DNA from: Erwinia rhapontici
GTDB lineage: Bacteria; Pseudomonadota; Gammaproteobacteria; Enterobacterales; Enterobacteriaceae
DNA: 64,000 nucleotides
Direction: 5' to 3'
Assembly: GCF_012271765.1 (NCBI RefSeq)
Contig: NZ_VRKO01000013.1
Coordinates: 297,960-361,959 of the forward strand
Positions 17,978-26,581 of this stretch are shown here, in pieces. The notes under the pieces are model-generated. The model saw nothing but the letters and a program-made list of their open reading frames with translations. It made no database searches and was not told where the DNA came from. Both the position numbers and the translations under genes were made by a program. How positions within the stretch are numbered: the stretch's first letter is position 1; each line of letters starts with the position of its first letter.

Positions 17978-19366
17978 ATGCTAAAGATTTTCAATACCCT
18001 GAGTCGTCAAAAAGAGGAATTTAAACCTATCCATGCCGGTAAAATCGGTATGTACGTGTGTGGCATTACCGTTTACGACCTCTGTCATATCGGACACGGC
18101 AGAACCTTCGCGGCATTTGATGTGGTCGCTCGTTACCTGCGTTACAGCGGCTATGAGCTTAACTATGTGCGTAACATCACCGATATTGATGACAAAATCA
18201 TCAAACGTGCGAATGAAAACGGTGAGACCATTGAGCAACTGACCAATCGTATGATTGCCGAGATGCACAAGGATTTCGCCGCGCTGAATATCCTGCCGCC
18301 GGACCTGGAACCGCGTGCGACACGCCATATTCCTGAGATCATTGAGCTGGTCAGCAAACTGATCGCGCGTGAACATGCTTATGTGGCCAGCAACGGCGAC
18401 GTGATGTTCTCCGTCGACAGCGATCCTAACTACGGTTCGTTATCACGCCAGGATCTGGAACAGCTCCAGGCCGGTGCGCGTGTTGAAGTGGCTCTTGACG
18501 TTAAACGCAACCCGATGGACTTCGTGCTGTGGAAAATGTCGAAAGCGGACGAACCCGGCTGGGAATCTCCATGGGGAATGGGCCGTCCGGGCTGGCACAT
18601 TGAGTGCTCGGCGATGAACTGCAAACAGCTGGGTGAGCATTTTGACATCCACGGCGGCGGTTCTGACCTGATGTTCCCGCATCACGAAAACGAAATTGCC
18701 CAGTCTACCTGTGCCCACGATGGCCCGTATGTGAATGTCTGGATGCACTCCGGCATGGTGATGATTGATCGCGAGAAGATGTCCAAATCGCTGAACAACT
18801 TCTTTACCGTGCGTGATGTGCTGGAGCATTACGATGCGGAAACCGTGCGTTACTTCCTGATGTCCGGCCACTATCGTAGCCAGCTGAACTATGGCGAAGA
18901 TAACCTGAATCAGGCACGTTCCGCGCTGGAGCGCCTCTATATTGCTATCCGTAACACCGACGCCAGCGCTGAAGTAGCGGGTGGGGAAGAGTTCGAAGCC
19001 CGCTTCCGCGCCGCAATGGACGATGACTTCAATACGCCGGAAGCCTACTCGGCGCTGTTTGACCTGGCGCGTGAAGTCAACCGCCTGAAAGACACCGATA
19101 AAGCAGCGGCGAACGGCCTGGCTGCGCGCTTGCGTACTTTGGCTGGCGTGCTGGGCCTGCTGGAGCAGGACCCGGAGCAGTTCCTGCAAAGCGGTGTGAA
19201 TATCAACGATGAAGAAGTGGCGCAGATTGAAGCGCTGATCCAGATGCGTATTGATGCTCGTGCGGCAAAGAACTGGGCGCAGGCCGATGTGGCACGCGAC
19301 AAGCTCAATGAGATGGGCATCGTGCTGGAAGATGCCGCAGGCGGCACCAGCTGGCGCCGTAAGTAA
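17978..19366 (+). CDS. cysS: Cysteinyl-tRNA synthetase
   Basis: 462 residues, one more than E. coli. Class I synthetase with HIGH motif CHIGHG, KMSKS motif EKMSKSLNN, and the Zn-binding cysteine and histidine residues ([26 protein letters not shown]). Charges tRNA-Cys in the cytoplasm. Followed by a strong terminator. The ybcI gene found next in E. coli is absent. Confidence 0.97.
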   Translation: MLKIFNTLSRQKEEFKPIHAGKIGMYVCGITVYDLCHIGHGRTFAAFDVVARYLRYSGYELNYVRNITDIDDKIIKRANENGETIEQLTNRMIAEMHKDFAALNILPPDLEPRATRHIPEIIELVSKLIAREHAYVASNGDVMFSVDSDPNYGSLSRQDLEQLQAGARVEVALDVKRNPMDFVLWKMSKADEPGWESPWGMGRPGWHIECSAMNCKQLGEHFDIHGGGSDLMFPHHENEIAQSTCAHDGPYVNVWMHSGMVMIDREKMSKSLNNFFTVRDVLEHYDAETVRYFLMSGHYRSQLNYGEDNLNQARSALERLYIAIRNTDASAEVAGGEEFEARFRAAMDDDFNTPEAYSALFDLAREVNRLKDTDKAAANGLAARLRTLAGVLGLLEQDPEQFLQSGVNINDEEVAQIEALIQMRIDARAAKNWAQADVARDKLNEMGIVLEDAAGGTSWRRK

Positions 19367-19404
19367 TCTGCCGACGGGCCGCAGGCCCGTTGCGGATGCA
19401 GCAT

Positions 19405-19435
19405 AAAAAAAGGCGACCCGCGGGTCGCCTTTTTA
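19405..19435. terminator. Bidirectional terminator cysS / ybcJ
   Basis: A perfect 9-bp palindromic stem GGCGACCCG / CGGGTCGCC flanked by AAAAAAA on the left and TTTTTT on the right, so it works for both convergent genes. Confidence 0.92.
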
Positions 19436-19451
19436 TTTCACAGCCGGAAAG

Positions 19452-19664
19452 TCAGGCCGTCACGGTAACGCTTTCACCGTCAAACTCAACCTTCTGACCC
19501 GCCACAATTTTGCAGCGCTTACGGGTTTCCTTTACGCCATTCACCGTAACATGACCGCCAGAGATCATGATTTTCGCCATTGCGCCGCTTTCTACCCAGC
19601 CTTCCAGTTTCATCAGGTCGCACAGGTCGACATGGGGATGATCGCCCAGAGAGAAGTTTGCCAT
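19452..19664 (-). CDS. ybcJ: YbcJ, S4-like RNA-binding protein
   Basis: 70 residues with the S4/YlmH-like fold signature: MKLEGWVESGAMAKIMI, GGHVTVNGVKETRKRCKI and VAGQKVEF. Thought to bind structured RNA, possibly in ribosome or RNA turnover. Overlaps the folD stop by one base (TAATG), so it is translationally coupled to folD as in E. coli. Confidence 0.94.
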   Translation of the reverse strand: MANFSLGDHPHVDLCDLMKLEGWVESGAMAKIMISGGHVTVNGVKETRKRCKIVAGQKVEFDGESVTVTA

Positions 19665-20530
19665 TATGCTGTTGCTCCATTGTCGTTGTTTTCGCAGGCC
19701 TGCAGGGTGTTCTGGATCAGGGTGGCAACCGTCATCGGCCCCACGCCGCCAGGCACTGGCGTAATGTAAGAGGCACGCTCAGACGCCACATCAAACTCCA
19801 CGTCGCCCACCACTTTGCCGCTTTCCAGACGGTTAATACCGACATCAATCACGATCGCGCCTGGCTTGATCCACTCACCGGGGATAAAGCCAGGTTTACC
19901 GACGGCAACCACCAGTAAATCGGCGTGTTCGATATGGTGACGCAGATTTTTGGTGAAGCGGTGGGTCACGGTGGTGGTGCAACCGGCCAGCAGCAGTTCC
20001 ATACTCATCGGACGGCCAACAATGTTGGAAGCACCGACGACAACGGCATTCAGGCCGAAGGTATCAATGTTATAGCGCTCAAGCAGCGTAACAATACCGC
20101 GCGGCGTGCACGGGCGTAGTTTCGGTGCGCGCTGACACAGGCGGCCCACGTTATAAGGGTGGAAGCCATCGACGTCTTTTTCTGGCGCGATGTGCTCCAG
20201 GACTTTCACGTTGTCGATGCCCGCAGGCAACGGAAGCTGCACCAGAATGCCGTCGATTTCTGCGTCGTTATTCAGTTTGGTAATCAGGTCGAGCAGTTCC
20301 GCTTCGCTGGTGGTGGCGGGAAGGTCGTAAGAACGTGAGAGGAAACCGACCTCTTCGCAGGCACGACGCTTGCTGCCAACATAAATCTGCGAAGCCGGGT
20401 TTTCGCCCACCAAAACCACGGCCAGACCAGGCGCACGTTTACCTGCTGCGAGACGTTGCTGAACACGTTCTGCAACCTCTTGTCGCACCTGCTGCGCAAT
20501 CGTTTTACCGTCAATAATTTTTGCTGCCAT
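19664..20530 (-). CDS. folD: FolD, methylenetetrahydrofolate dehydrogenase/cyclohydrolase
   Basis: 288 residues from the ATG at 20530, chosen by match to the E. coli N terminus; the upstream 42 codons of open frame have no homologous content. Catalytic Tyr/Lys block ([15 protein letters not shown]), [10 protein letters not shown], the Rossmann [12 protein letters not shown] and the closing [14 protein letters not shown] are present. Interconverts one-carbon tetrahydrofolates using NADP. Confidence 0.96.
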   Translation of the reverse strand: MAAKIIDGKTIAQQVRQEVAERVQQRLAAGKRAPGLAVVLVGENPASQIYVGSKRRACEEVGFLSRSYDLPATTSEAELLDLITKLNNDAEIDGILVQLPLPAGIDNVKVLEHIAPEKDVDGFHPYNVGRLCQRAPKLRPCTPRGIVTLLERYNIDTFGLNAVVVGASNIVGRPMSMELLLAGCTTTVTHRFTKNLRHHIEHADLLVVAVGKPGFIPGEWIKPGAIVIDVGINRLESGKVVGDVEFDVASERASYITPVPGGVGPMTVATLIQNTLQACENNDNGATA

Positions 20531-20774
20531 CAGAGAGGGGATCCATCTGTTTTGAGTTAAATCGGGGATTGCGCCTATTTTGTCAGAAGCGCGCCCCGCT
20601 GTCAGGCAGAGATTCAATCGTTGAGGTGCATTCGTCCAGCGACAGAGGTGTTCCACTAAGCCACAACCACACTTACCGGGTCATTCCCGGTTTATTCCTA
20701 AATCTTTCTGGTACTGACTGTGCCAGGATGACGTTGTAACACGGCAAATCATCTAAAAAGAGAAAGAGGGAATA

Positions 20775-21092
20775 ATGAAAAAGACTATTATTGCACTGTC
20801 TGCTTTGCTGCTGGCTTCTCCGGTTTTCGCCGCAACGACCACCGATAACACCGTTGCTGAAGCGCATAAAGGTGCCGATACCGCCAAAGAGAAACTGCAT
20901 AAGTCCCAGAATGAGGGGGCAGAGATGAAGCTGAAGGCGAAACATGCTGCAGAAGGTGAGAGCAATTCAACCAGCAGCAAGATTTCTGAAGGCAGCCAAA
21001 AGGCCTGGAACAAAACCAAAGAAGGCACCGAAAAAGGCTGGGATAAAACCAAGCAGGGTGCAGAAGAGCTGAAAAACAAAGCGACCAACTAA
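20775..21092 (+). CDS. Small periplasmic Lys/Glu-rich helical protein
   Basis: 105 residues. Signal peptide about 1-19 (KKTIIALSALLLASPVFA). The mature part is highly charged, with tandem 11-residue-like repeats (KAWNKTKEGTEKGWDKTKQGAEE), resembling LEA-type stress proteins and enterobacterial small exported proteins of the YahO/YdgH sort; I cannot name the family. GAGGGA precedes the ATG. A strong terminator follows. Lies between folD and the tRNA-Arg gene, outside the island. Likely a stress or osmotic protein, but that is inferred from composition. Confidence 0.8.
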   Translation: MKKTIIALSALLLASPVFAATTTDNTVAEAHKGADTAKEKLHKSQNEGAEMKLKAKHAAEGESNSTSSKISEGSQKAWNKTKEGTEKGWDKTKQGAEELKNKATN

Positions 21093-21122
21093 GGCGCTCT
21101 GTTCAGTTATTCAGAAGATAAG

Positions 21123-21146
21123 CCCACCGTCAGGTGGGTTTTTTTA
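21123..21146 (+). terminator. Rho-independent terminator
   Basis: CCCACC / GGTGGG stem with a four-base loop (21123-21138) followed by TTTTTTTA. Ends the transcript of the 105-residue exported protein. Confidence 0.9.
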
Positions 21147-21326
21147 TGGGCGCCTTATTGCTTCTGCCTCTGTGGCGACAGACAAAACGCATACCGCTTA
21201 CTCTGATTGCCTGCTCGTTATGAGATAAAGCTTAGATACTGTTCATAACTTCAGCATTAGGGAGCACCAGGCGGTAAAAACGTTGACTCAGCAGGATCCC
21301 ACCGTATAATTCGACGCAATCACAAT
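21147..21326. other. Promoter region of tRNA-Arg
   Basis: About 180 bp without a gene. The TATAAT at 21305-21310 lies a few bases upstream of the tRNA 5' end, and TTGACTCA at 21281 could be the -35, giving a near-consensus sigma-70 promoter for the tRNA. Confidence 0.55.
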
Positions 21327-21403
21327 GCGCCCTTAGCTCAGTTGGATAGAGCACCGGCCTTCTAAGCCGTAGGTCACAGGTTCGAATCCTGTAGGGCGTA
21401 CCA
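21327..21403 (+). tRNA. argU: tRNA-Arg (anticodon UCU)
   Basis: 77 nt with encoded CCA. Acceptor stem GCGCCCT / AGGGCGT, D arm AGCTCAGTTGGATAGAGC, anticodon stem-loop CGGCC-TTCTAAG-CCG with anticodon TCT, and T arm ACAGG-TTCGAAT-CCTGT. It reads the rare AGA codon. It is the attachment site of the 25-kb island; the 3' half is regenerated at the left junction, so the gene is intact. Confidence 0.97.
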
Positions 21404-21404
21404 A
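21384..21404. other. attL of the island
   Basis: Left copy of the 21-bp repeat that begins GAATCCTGTAGGGCG and ends TACCAA, inside the T arm and acceptor of the tRNA. The match with the right copy ends immediately after it (A at 21405 versus T at 46624). Confidence 0.93.
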
Positions 21405-21527
21405 ATTCATATCAAGAGACGTCAACTGACGTCTTTTTTTATGCCTAAAATTGAATGGAATAACTGATTTTAAACCTCCTCTACTCTACCTAAGTCTACC
21501 GAAATCAACCCACATCAAGTACTATTT

Positions 21528-21576
21528 GTTGGTATATGTGTTGGTACAACCCCGTTCAATGATTCTTTATACCAAC
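21528..21576. promoter_or_regulatory. Integrase arm-type sites, left end
   Basis: GTTGGTATA at 21528-21536, GTTGGTACA at 21540-21548 (12-bp spacing) and an inverted TATACCAAC at 21568-21576. The same nonamer pair with the same spacing recurs inside the right end. This fits arm-binding sites for the adjacent integrase, and the sites also cover the int promoter, suggesting self-control. Confidence 0.7.
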
Positions 21577-21598
21577 ATCCAGCAATGGAGAGCCGCTT

Positions 21599-22804
21599 AT
21601 GGCGCTTACAGATGTAAAAGTCCGCAGTGCAAAACCTACCGATAAAGCCTTCAAGCTTACCGATGGGGAAGGAATGCATTTGATGGTGCATCCGAACGGT
21701 TCTAAATACTGGCGGTTGCAGTATCGCTTCGACGGTAAGCAGAAGACGCTGGCGCTGGGCGTCTATCCAGAGATTACTCTTTTGGAAGCAAGACAGCGTC
21801 GTGATGAAGCCAAACGGAAGGTTGCAAATGGCATCGATCCCAGCGAGCAGAAGAAAGTAGATAAGCAGGTTCGCAAAGTTGCGATTGAGAACAACTTCAA
21901 GGCTATAGTTCTTGAGTGGCACGAGTATAAACGCCCGGGCTGGTCAAAAGGCTACGCCGAGGATCTGATGGAAGCATTTGAGAATGATATCTTCCCCGAT
22001 CTCGGTAAACGTCCTGTCGCTGAGATAAAGCCACTGGAGATGCTTACCACGCTACGTAAGCTGGAAAGGCGTGGTGTACTGGATAAGCTGCGCAAAATCC
22101 GACAGGCGTGTAATCAGGTATTCCGCTATGCCATTGTTACCGGCAGGGCAGAGAACAATCCAGCGTCAGAACTTGCCAGCGCGTTAGCAACGCCTAAAGC
22201 ACAACACTTTCCCCATTTACTCGCTGATGAATTGCCTGAGTTTCTGCAGGCGCTTGCAGCTTACACAGGTAGTCCTATCACCCGTAATGCGACGATGATT
22301 CTGATGCTAACGGGAGTGCGTACTATTGAACTGCGCCAGGCTAAGTGGAAAGAATTCGATCTTGATAAAGCTATATGGGAGGTGCCTAAGGAACGTATGA
22401 AGATGCGACGTCCGCATATGGTGCCTTTATCAAATCAGGTCGTAGATGCTTTACGCGAGATCCAGGCAGTGACAGGACGATACAACCTTGTATTCCCCGG
22501 TCGTAATGACATTACTAAACCAATGAGTGAAGCGAGTATCAATCAGGTGCTGAAACGGGTTGGGTATCATGGAAGAGCGACAGGGCATGGCTTTCGGCAC
22601 ACGATGAGTACCATTTTGCATGAGCAGGGGTTCAATACAGCGTGGATTGAATTGCAGCTGGCACATGTGGACAAGAATACGATTCGAGGGACCTATAACC
22701 ATGCGCAGTATCTGGAGCAGAGAAGGGAGATGTTGCAGTGGTATGGGGATTATGTGGAGGGCATAGGAAAAATAAATAGTATTGAGCTCCATAAAGCCGT
22801 TTAA
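21599..22804 (+). CDS. P4-type tyrosine integrase
   Basis: 401 residues, full length. The N-terminal DUF4102-type arm-binding domain (LTDVKVRSAKPTDKAFKLTD, LGVYPEITLLEAR), core-binding helices (about 100-190) and catalytic domain with Arg in LTGVRTIELRQ, Lys in PKERMKMRRPH, HxxR in GHGFRHTMSTIL, and the His/Tyr pair in LAHVDKNTIRGTYNHAQY. Upstream start ATG at 21599 is preceded by a GGAGAG stretch. It should catalyse integration at tRNA-Arg and excision. Confidence 0.95.
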   Translation: MALTDVKVRSAKPTDKAFKLTDGEGMHLMVHPNGSKYWRLQYRFDGKQKTLALGVYPEITLLEARQRRDEAKRKVANGIDPSEQKKVDKQVRKVAIENNFKAIVLEWHEYKRPGWSKGYAEDLMEAFENDIFPDLGKRPVAEIKPLEMLTTLRKLERRGVLDKLRKIRQACNQVFRYAIVTGRAENNPASELASALATPKAQHFPHLLADELPEFLQALAAYTGSPITRNATMILMLTGVRTIELRQAKWKEFDLDKAIWEVPKERMKMRRPHMVPLSNQVVDALREIQAVTGRYNLVFPGRNDITKPMSEASINQVLKRVGYHGRATGHGFRHTMSTILHEQGFNTAWIELQLAHVDKNTIRGTYNHAQYLEQRREMLQWYGDYVEGIGKINSIELHKAV

Positions 22805-22999
22805 ATGGGAAGTGCCGGTTCGATTCCGACCACGGTTTCAGCCACCGGATCACAACGGCTACCTGATAAGAAGCCATGACAAGGCATCATCATTCCCGTG
22901 AGGGGATCACATATGGCTCGTTCCTCCCTGTGAAGAGACAAGGGCTAACAGTGGAAGTCGCTACGCTCCGCCTTTCCTTATGTGTCCAACACGTGACCC
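22805..22999. other. Non-coding gap, int to IS
   Basis: 195 bp with no gene. It holds a short tRNA T-arm-like string GGTTCGATTCCGAC (22817-22830) that cannot be extended to a tRNA, probably a scar of an older recombination. Confidence 0.4.
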
Positions 23000-23073
23000 T
23001 GACCCGAAATCCTGCTCCATTCAGAAACAGAATTCCGGCATGATACATACTCCCCTGAACGGAGGTGGTGCCG

Positions 23074-23340
23074 ATGAAAAAGTCACGATTCACTGAAGAG
23101 CAGATTGTTTTTGCCCTGAAGCAGGCTGAACTGGGTACGTCAGTGCCGGACGTCTGTCGCAAGCTGGGCATTTCGGATGCCACTTTCTATACGTGGCGTA
23201 AAAAATACGGTGGCATTTCTCCTTCGGAGCTGAAGCATATGCGGCAGCTGGAAGAGGAAAATCTGCGGCTGAAGAGGCTGGTTGCCGATCTGAGCCTCGA
23301 CAAGGCGATGCTGCAGGACGTGCTGGCAAAAAAGAGCTGA
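23074..23340 (+). CDS. IS3-family OrfA
   Basis: 88 residues from the ATG at 23074, which has GGAGG nine bases upstream. HTH_Tnp_1 helix-turn-helix (KSRFTEEQIVFALKQAE, DVCRKLGISDATFYTWRKKY) followed by a leucine zipper (about 55-80) that lets OrfA dimerise and join OrfAB. The slippery string AAAAAAG at 23328-23334 near its end drives -1 frameshifting into orfB. Slightly shorter than some members, typical of the IS407 group. Confidence 0.93.
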   Translation: MKKSRFTEEQIVFALKQAELGTSVPDVCRKLGISDATFYTWRKKYGGISPSELKHMRQLEEENLRLKRLVADLSLDKAMLQDVLAKKS

Positions 23341-24182
23341 CGCTGGCACGCCTGCGCGAATGGGTCAGGGATTTACAGGCCCGGTACGGTGCCAGCGAAA
23401 GACAAATCTGTTTTGCGCTGCGGGTCAGCCGCAGCTCGTTCAGGTATCGTTCTGTTGCTGCCGATGACAGTGCGCTGCGCCTGCGCATCCGCGAGATCAC
23501 CGAAACCCGGGTGCATTACGGTTACCGCCGCGTACACGTGATGCTCAGAAGGGAAGGCTGGCGCGATAACCACAAAAGGATTTACCGGCTTTACAGCGAG
23601 CAGGGGCTGTCGCTGCGCCTCAAACGGCCACGGCGCAATAAATCCGCACAGCGCCGGCAGCCCCAGCCGCAGGGTCTGTATCCGAATCACGTATGGGGCA
23701 TGGATTTTGTCTCGGACGCGCTGTTTGACGGGCGACGGCTGCGCCTGCTGACGGTTATCGACCTGTACACCCGCGAATGCCTGGGGATCTGCGTGGGGCA
23801 GAATCTGCGTTCAACAGAAGTGGCAGAAATGCTGAACAGCATAGCGCTCAGAGGTCCTTTACCGCAGTTGCTGAAAACCGATAATGGTTCTGAATTTGCA
23901 GGGAAAATGCTGGACAGGTGGGTGTATGAAAGAGGGATAAGGATCGACTTCTCACGCCCGGGAACGCCGACGGACAACGCGACGGTGGAGTCCTTCAACG
24001 GCAGGTTAAGGCAGGAATGCCTGAACGAGAGCTGGTTCATGTCTCTGGAGGATGCCCGGTGCAAAATTGAGGCCTGGCGCATACACTATAACCAGAGTCG
24101 TCCCCATTCTGCACTGGGCTGGATGACCCCCTGCGAATTTGCCGAAAAATCTGCCGGTTGTCAGAATATGCAGCCAGAATGA
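23334..24182 (+). CDS. IS3-family OrfB transposase (read by -1 frameshift)
   Basis: About 282 residues in the -1 frame after the A6G slip, continuing KKELTLARLREW. N-terminal HTH_21 region (VHYGYRRVHVMLRREGW), then the DDE integrase core: first Asp in GMDFVSDALFDG, second Asp in LLKTDNGSEF, Glu in TVESFNGRLRQECLNE, each intact, and the closing YNQSRPHSALGWMTP. An internal ATG at 23511 could give a shorter product. No disabling mutation seen, so the element may be active. Confidence 0.93.
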   Translation, partial: ELTLARLREWVRDLQARYGASERQICFALRVSRSSFRYRSVAADDSALRLRIREITETRVHYGYRRVHVMLRREGWRDNHKRIYRLYSEQGLSLRLKRPRRNKSAQRRQPQPQGLYPNHVWGMDFVSDALFDGRRLRLLTVIDLYTRECLGICVGQNLRSTEVAEMLNSIALRGPLPQLLKTDNGSEFAGKMLDRWVYERGIRIDFSRPGTPTDNATVESFNGRLRQECLNESWFMSLEDARCKIEAWRIHYNQSRPHSALGWMTPCEFAEKSAGCQNMQPE

Positions 24183-24230
24183 AGCCGGTTATTCCTGATT
24201 ATGGCTGGATCACATACGGGGAGCGGGTCA

Positions 24231-24589
24231 TTATGAAGACATTACTAACATCGGGGTGTGTTAATCAACGGGGAGCAGGTCACACGGCACGTAATGGTCA
24301 CCTATTGCCTTCGGCACCATTTGGTGGGGTATTTTTGCATCTGGATTTAACACCGTACTTTTCTTTAGCCTGTCTGTGTGGCCCAGCGGCGGGCCCATCT
24401 GGAGGCAATAATGGAGAAAAATACAGCAGCATTCAAGCACAACAACCGTAAGATCCACGCTGGTAAATCTCTTGCAACACCGGAAGGTAAAGCCTAACTG
24501 AAACGGAAGTAGACCGAAGAGGCGGAGTTGAAAATGGCGGCGGAAGCCAGAAAATTCATCTAATCGAAGATAACTAAAAGGAGCTGCTT
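24231..24589. other. IS-end remnant and non-coding stretch
   Basis: Directly after the IS, CGGGGAGCAGGTCA at 24270-24283 repeats the IS right end CGGGGAGCGGGTCA found at 24217-24230, so 53 bp of a second related IS end remain. After that (24284-24589) there is no supportable gene; broken frames such as MEKNTAAFKHNNRKIHAGKS (from 24411) stop early. Confidence 0.5.
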
Positions 24590-24679
24590 ATGCTCTATCT
24601 ATATTTTCGGTCTCGCAAAGGTGCCTACGGCGCATATCCTTATGTACCAATTGTGGCTCAATCGATTTTTCATGGTTGA
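24590..24679 (+). CDS. Possible 29-residue peptide
   Basis: ATG at 24590 preceded by AAAAGGAGCTGCTT, an excellent Shine-Dalgarno at the right distance. The peptide starts MLYLYFRSRKGAYGAYPYVP and is rich in Tyr, with basic residues after a short hydrophobic start. It ends just inside the promoter of the next gene. No family known. It could be a leader or small protein, or a decayed remnant of an IS-flanked gene. Confidence 0.35.
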   Translation: MLYLYFRSRKGAYGAYPYVPIVAQSIFHG

Positions 24680-24713
24680 CAAAATCATCATATTTCGTAA
24701 ATATGGTTGACAA
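24672..24713 (+). promoter_or_regulatory. Promoter with two 31-bp-spaced direct repeats (putative autoregulatory operator)
   Basis: ATGGTTGACAA occurs at 24672-24682 and again at 24703-24713. The first copy contains a consensus -35 TTGACA (24676-24681); about 16 bp later comes TAAATA as a -10, immediately before the second copy. Repeats 31 bp apart (three helical turns) that bracket the -10 would lie on one face of the DNA and are well placed for repression, most simply by the XRE-domain protein of this operon. Confidence 0.55.
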
Positions 24714-24735
24714 GATTTCACCAGGGCAAGCCGTT

Positions 24736-25347
24736 ATGAGCAACTATCGAACACTACTAATGAACGCTTTTGATGTGAATCATCGTAGTTCTATGACTCG
24801 TTCTATATCTCAGGCTTACTTGATGTCTGCCGAGCGTAGCCGCGAATTTGGTGTGTTTTCTCGCGAGGCACAACCTTATCTTCGCTGGTTCTATTGTGAA
24901 GCATTACTGGAAAAAACAGCGATCAATCTTGGGTTGGATTTTCACGCCGCACCAAATGCAGCCCGTAACTGCCGCCACTTATCGATTAAGTCGAGCAACT
25001 GGACTCTTACCGCTCACCATGTTAACGGACCAGGGCAATTACCGCGTAAGGCTCGCTACCGAGCTACATATGCACAAAGTATGAATTACGATCTTTTTGA
25101 AGGATTTGAAGGCAACAATAATGTGCTTCCAAGTGTTGGTGGCCATGTTTATCTATTACATGATGGGATTGGTGCTTCTTTGGAGGCGATAAGTTTGACC
25201 ATTCCTACACCAGATTTGCGCGCCGTGCTGTATGCTGAATCATTTGAGTTGGTTTCTTCTTTTGAAGTTGAGGAAGAAGCTATTGAAGATGAACTTGATG
25301 AAAAAATCTCCCTTAGGGTCGATGAACTGCTAAGAAAACAAAAATGA
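24736..25347 (+). CDS. Unrecognised protein, first gene of ImmA/IrrE module
   Basis: 203 residues from the ATG at 24736, with AGGGC nine bases before it; an in-frame ATG at 24703 lies in the promoter repeat and has no ribosome site. No membrane or signal segment. The N-terminal half is helical with many Arg and Tyr; the middle is beta-like (HVYLLHDGIGASLEAISLTI); the C terminus is an acidic coil (about 175-203, EEEAIEDELDEK). Stop overlaps the next start by 4 bp, so it is translated together with the ImmA/IrrE protein. As the partner of a regulator-protease it is a candidate toxin or effector, which is inference only. Confidence 0.75.
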   Translation: MSNYRTLLMNAFDVNHRSSMTRSISQAYLMSAERSREFGVFSREAQPYLRWFYCEALLEKTAINLGLDFHAAPNAARNCRHLSIKSSNWTLTAHHVNGPGQLPRKARYRATYAQSMNYDLFEGFEGNNNVLPSVGGHVYLLHDGIGASLEAISLTIPTPDLRAVLYAESFELVSSFEVEEEAIEDELDEKISLRVDELLRKQK

Positions 25348-26486
25348 ATGTAAGCCCGCTTATTTCGCAGAATCGTGACAAATTAATTAATCCTGAACGT
25401 CTTACCGAGGCAAGGGAGGCTAAAGGGTTAACTATGGCTGACCTTTCTCGTTTGCTTGAGATATCTCGGCAAGCAATTTCTGCGTTTGAGAAAGGGCTGA
25501 AAAACCCGTCCTATGAAACATTAAATCAGCTCTCAAGGGTATTGGGTTTCCCTGAGGCTTTCTTTTTAGCTGCCGAATCTTCACCCAGTATCAAAGGTGC
25601 TGTCCATTTTCGTAGTCGTGCTTCTGCAAGTAAAAAGGAACGCTTGATGGGCACAACGAAGGGAAGATGGGTTACAGGTATACTAACTAATCTGCTTCAA
25701 TATGCAATTTTGCCTGAATTGAAACTACCGCCTATTGATATTGATGATTTTGAAATGCTGACGCCAAGCGATCTCGAGGATATCGCAACGCAAACTCGCC
25801 GATATTGGGGGTTGGGGGATGGTCCGATTAAAAACCTCACCCAACTCCTTGAAAATAATGGTGTTGTTGTCTCAAATATTCATGCGGGAGATAGGGTGGA
25901 TGCCTTTTCATTTTGGGCTAATTCCGGGCCAGTCATCGTTGCTGATAAAAATAGTACGGCAGTTCGCTTGAGATTTACTATTGCTCATGAAATGGGGCAT
26001 CTGATATTGCACCGTTCAGTTCAGGATGATTATCTTGATGATAAAGAGCTTTTTAAGAAGGTGGAGAAACAAGCGGATTACTTTGCTTCTTGCTTCTTGC
26101 TTCCTGCTTCCACTTTTGGCAATGAGTTTTTCTCACCAAGTTTGCAGGGATTGATAAAGTTGAAAGAACGTTGGGGTGTTTCGATTGGAGCAATCACTAT
26201 GCGAGCGGCGAGCTTGCATCTAATAAATGACAATCAGAAAGAGTATGTTTTCAGACAACTGGCTCCTTACCGTAGAAAAGAGCCTTTGGATGAAATTATC
26301 AAGCATGAAGAACCTAAGTTAATTAATAGGCTCGCTCATCTTCTTGATGAAAATAATATACTTTCTAAAGGTGACCTTTACGAAATGTCAGGATTGCCTG
26401 ATGCTGATTTCGTCACTATAACAAAAATTCCGAAGTCTGAGATTTTCTCTGATAAAGAAAATGTGGTCTCTATAAAGCTAAAATAA
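25344..26486 (+). CDS. XRE HTH plus ImmA/IrrE metallopeptidase
   Basis: 380 residues. N-terminal XRE helix-turn-helix (about 18-72, LTMADLSRLLEISRQAIS), then the ImmA/IrrE Zn-peptidase with HEMGH at 215-219 (HExxH), a third ligand likely Glu241 in EKQADYFASCFLLP, and a C-terminal helical domain. Such fusions act as antitoxin-like regulators or as proteases that cleave a repressor (ImmA in ICEBs1, IrrE in Deinococcus). All catalytic residues are present. Coupled to the 203-residue gene upstream (ATGA) and followed after 95 bp by a third gene on the same strand. It probably binds the repeats at 24672-24713. Confidence 0.9.
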   Translation: MNVSPLISQNRDKLINPERLTEAREAKGLTMADLSRLLEISRQAISAFEKGLKNPSYETLNQLSRVLGFPEAFFLAAESSPSIKGAVHFRSRASASKKERLMGTTKGRWVTGILTNLLQYAILPELKLPPIDIDDFEMLTPSDLEDIATQTRRYWGLGDGPIKNLTQLLENNGVVVSNIHAGDRVDAFSFWANSGPVIVADKNSTAVRLRFTIAHEMGHLILHRSVQDDYLDDKELFKKVEKQADYFASCFLLPASTFGNEFFSPSLQGLIKLKERWGVSIGAITMRAASLHLINDNQKEYVFRQLAPYRRKEPLDEIIKHEEPKLINRLAHLLDENNILSKGDLYEMSGLPDADFVTITKIPKSEIFSDKENVVSIKLK

Positions 26487-26581
26487 CAATAAGGGTGTTC
26501 TTTCATCAGGGAAAGACACTCAGAAATTTATCAAATGCTCTGAGTATTTTATTTAGTCTGATACTACACACGGAGTTTAAG

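Larger units (their letters stand above)
23000..24230 (+). mobile_element. IS3-family element (IS407-like group)
   Basis: About 1.23 kb. The proposed ends are TGACCCG at 23000 and CGGGTCA ending at 24230, with weaker pairing further in, ending CCGGC/GCCGG on both sides. orfA and orfB are both open and linked by a -1 frameshift signal. No target duplication is seen (ACCC versus TTAT), so it has recombined with another copy or the ends are slightly misplaced. Related ends recur at 24270-24283 and 38292-38313. Confidence 0.75.

Noticed and set aside
22817-22830. tRNA T-arm-like string after the integrase gene
   Set aside because: No acceptor, D or anticodon arm can be found around it; only a 14-base match to a common T-loop form.
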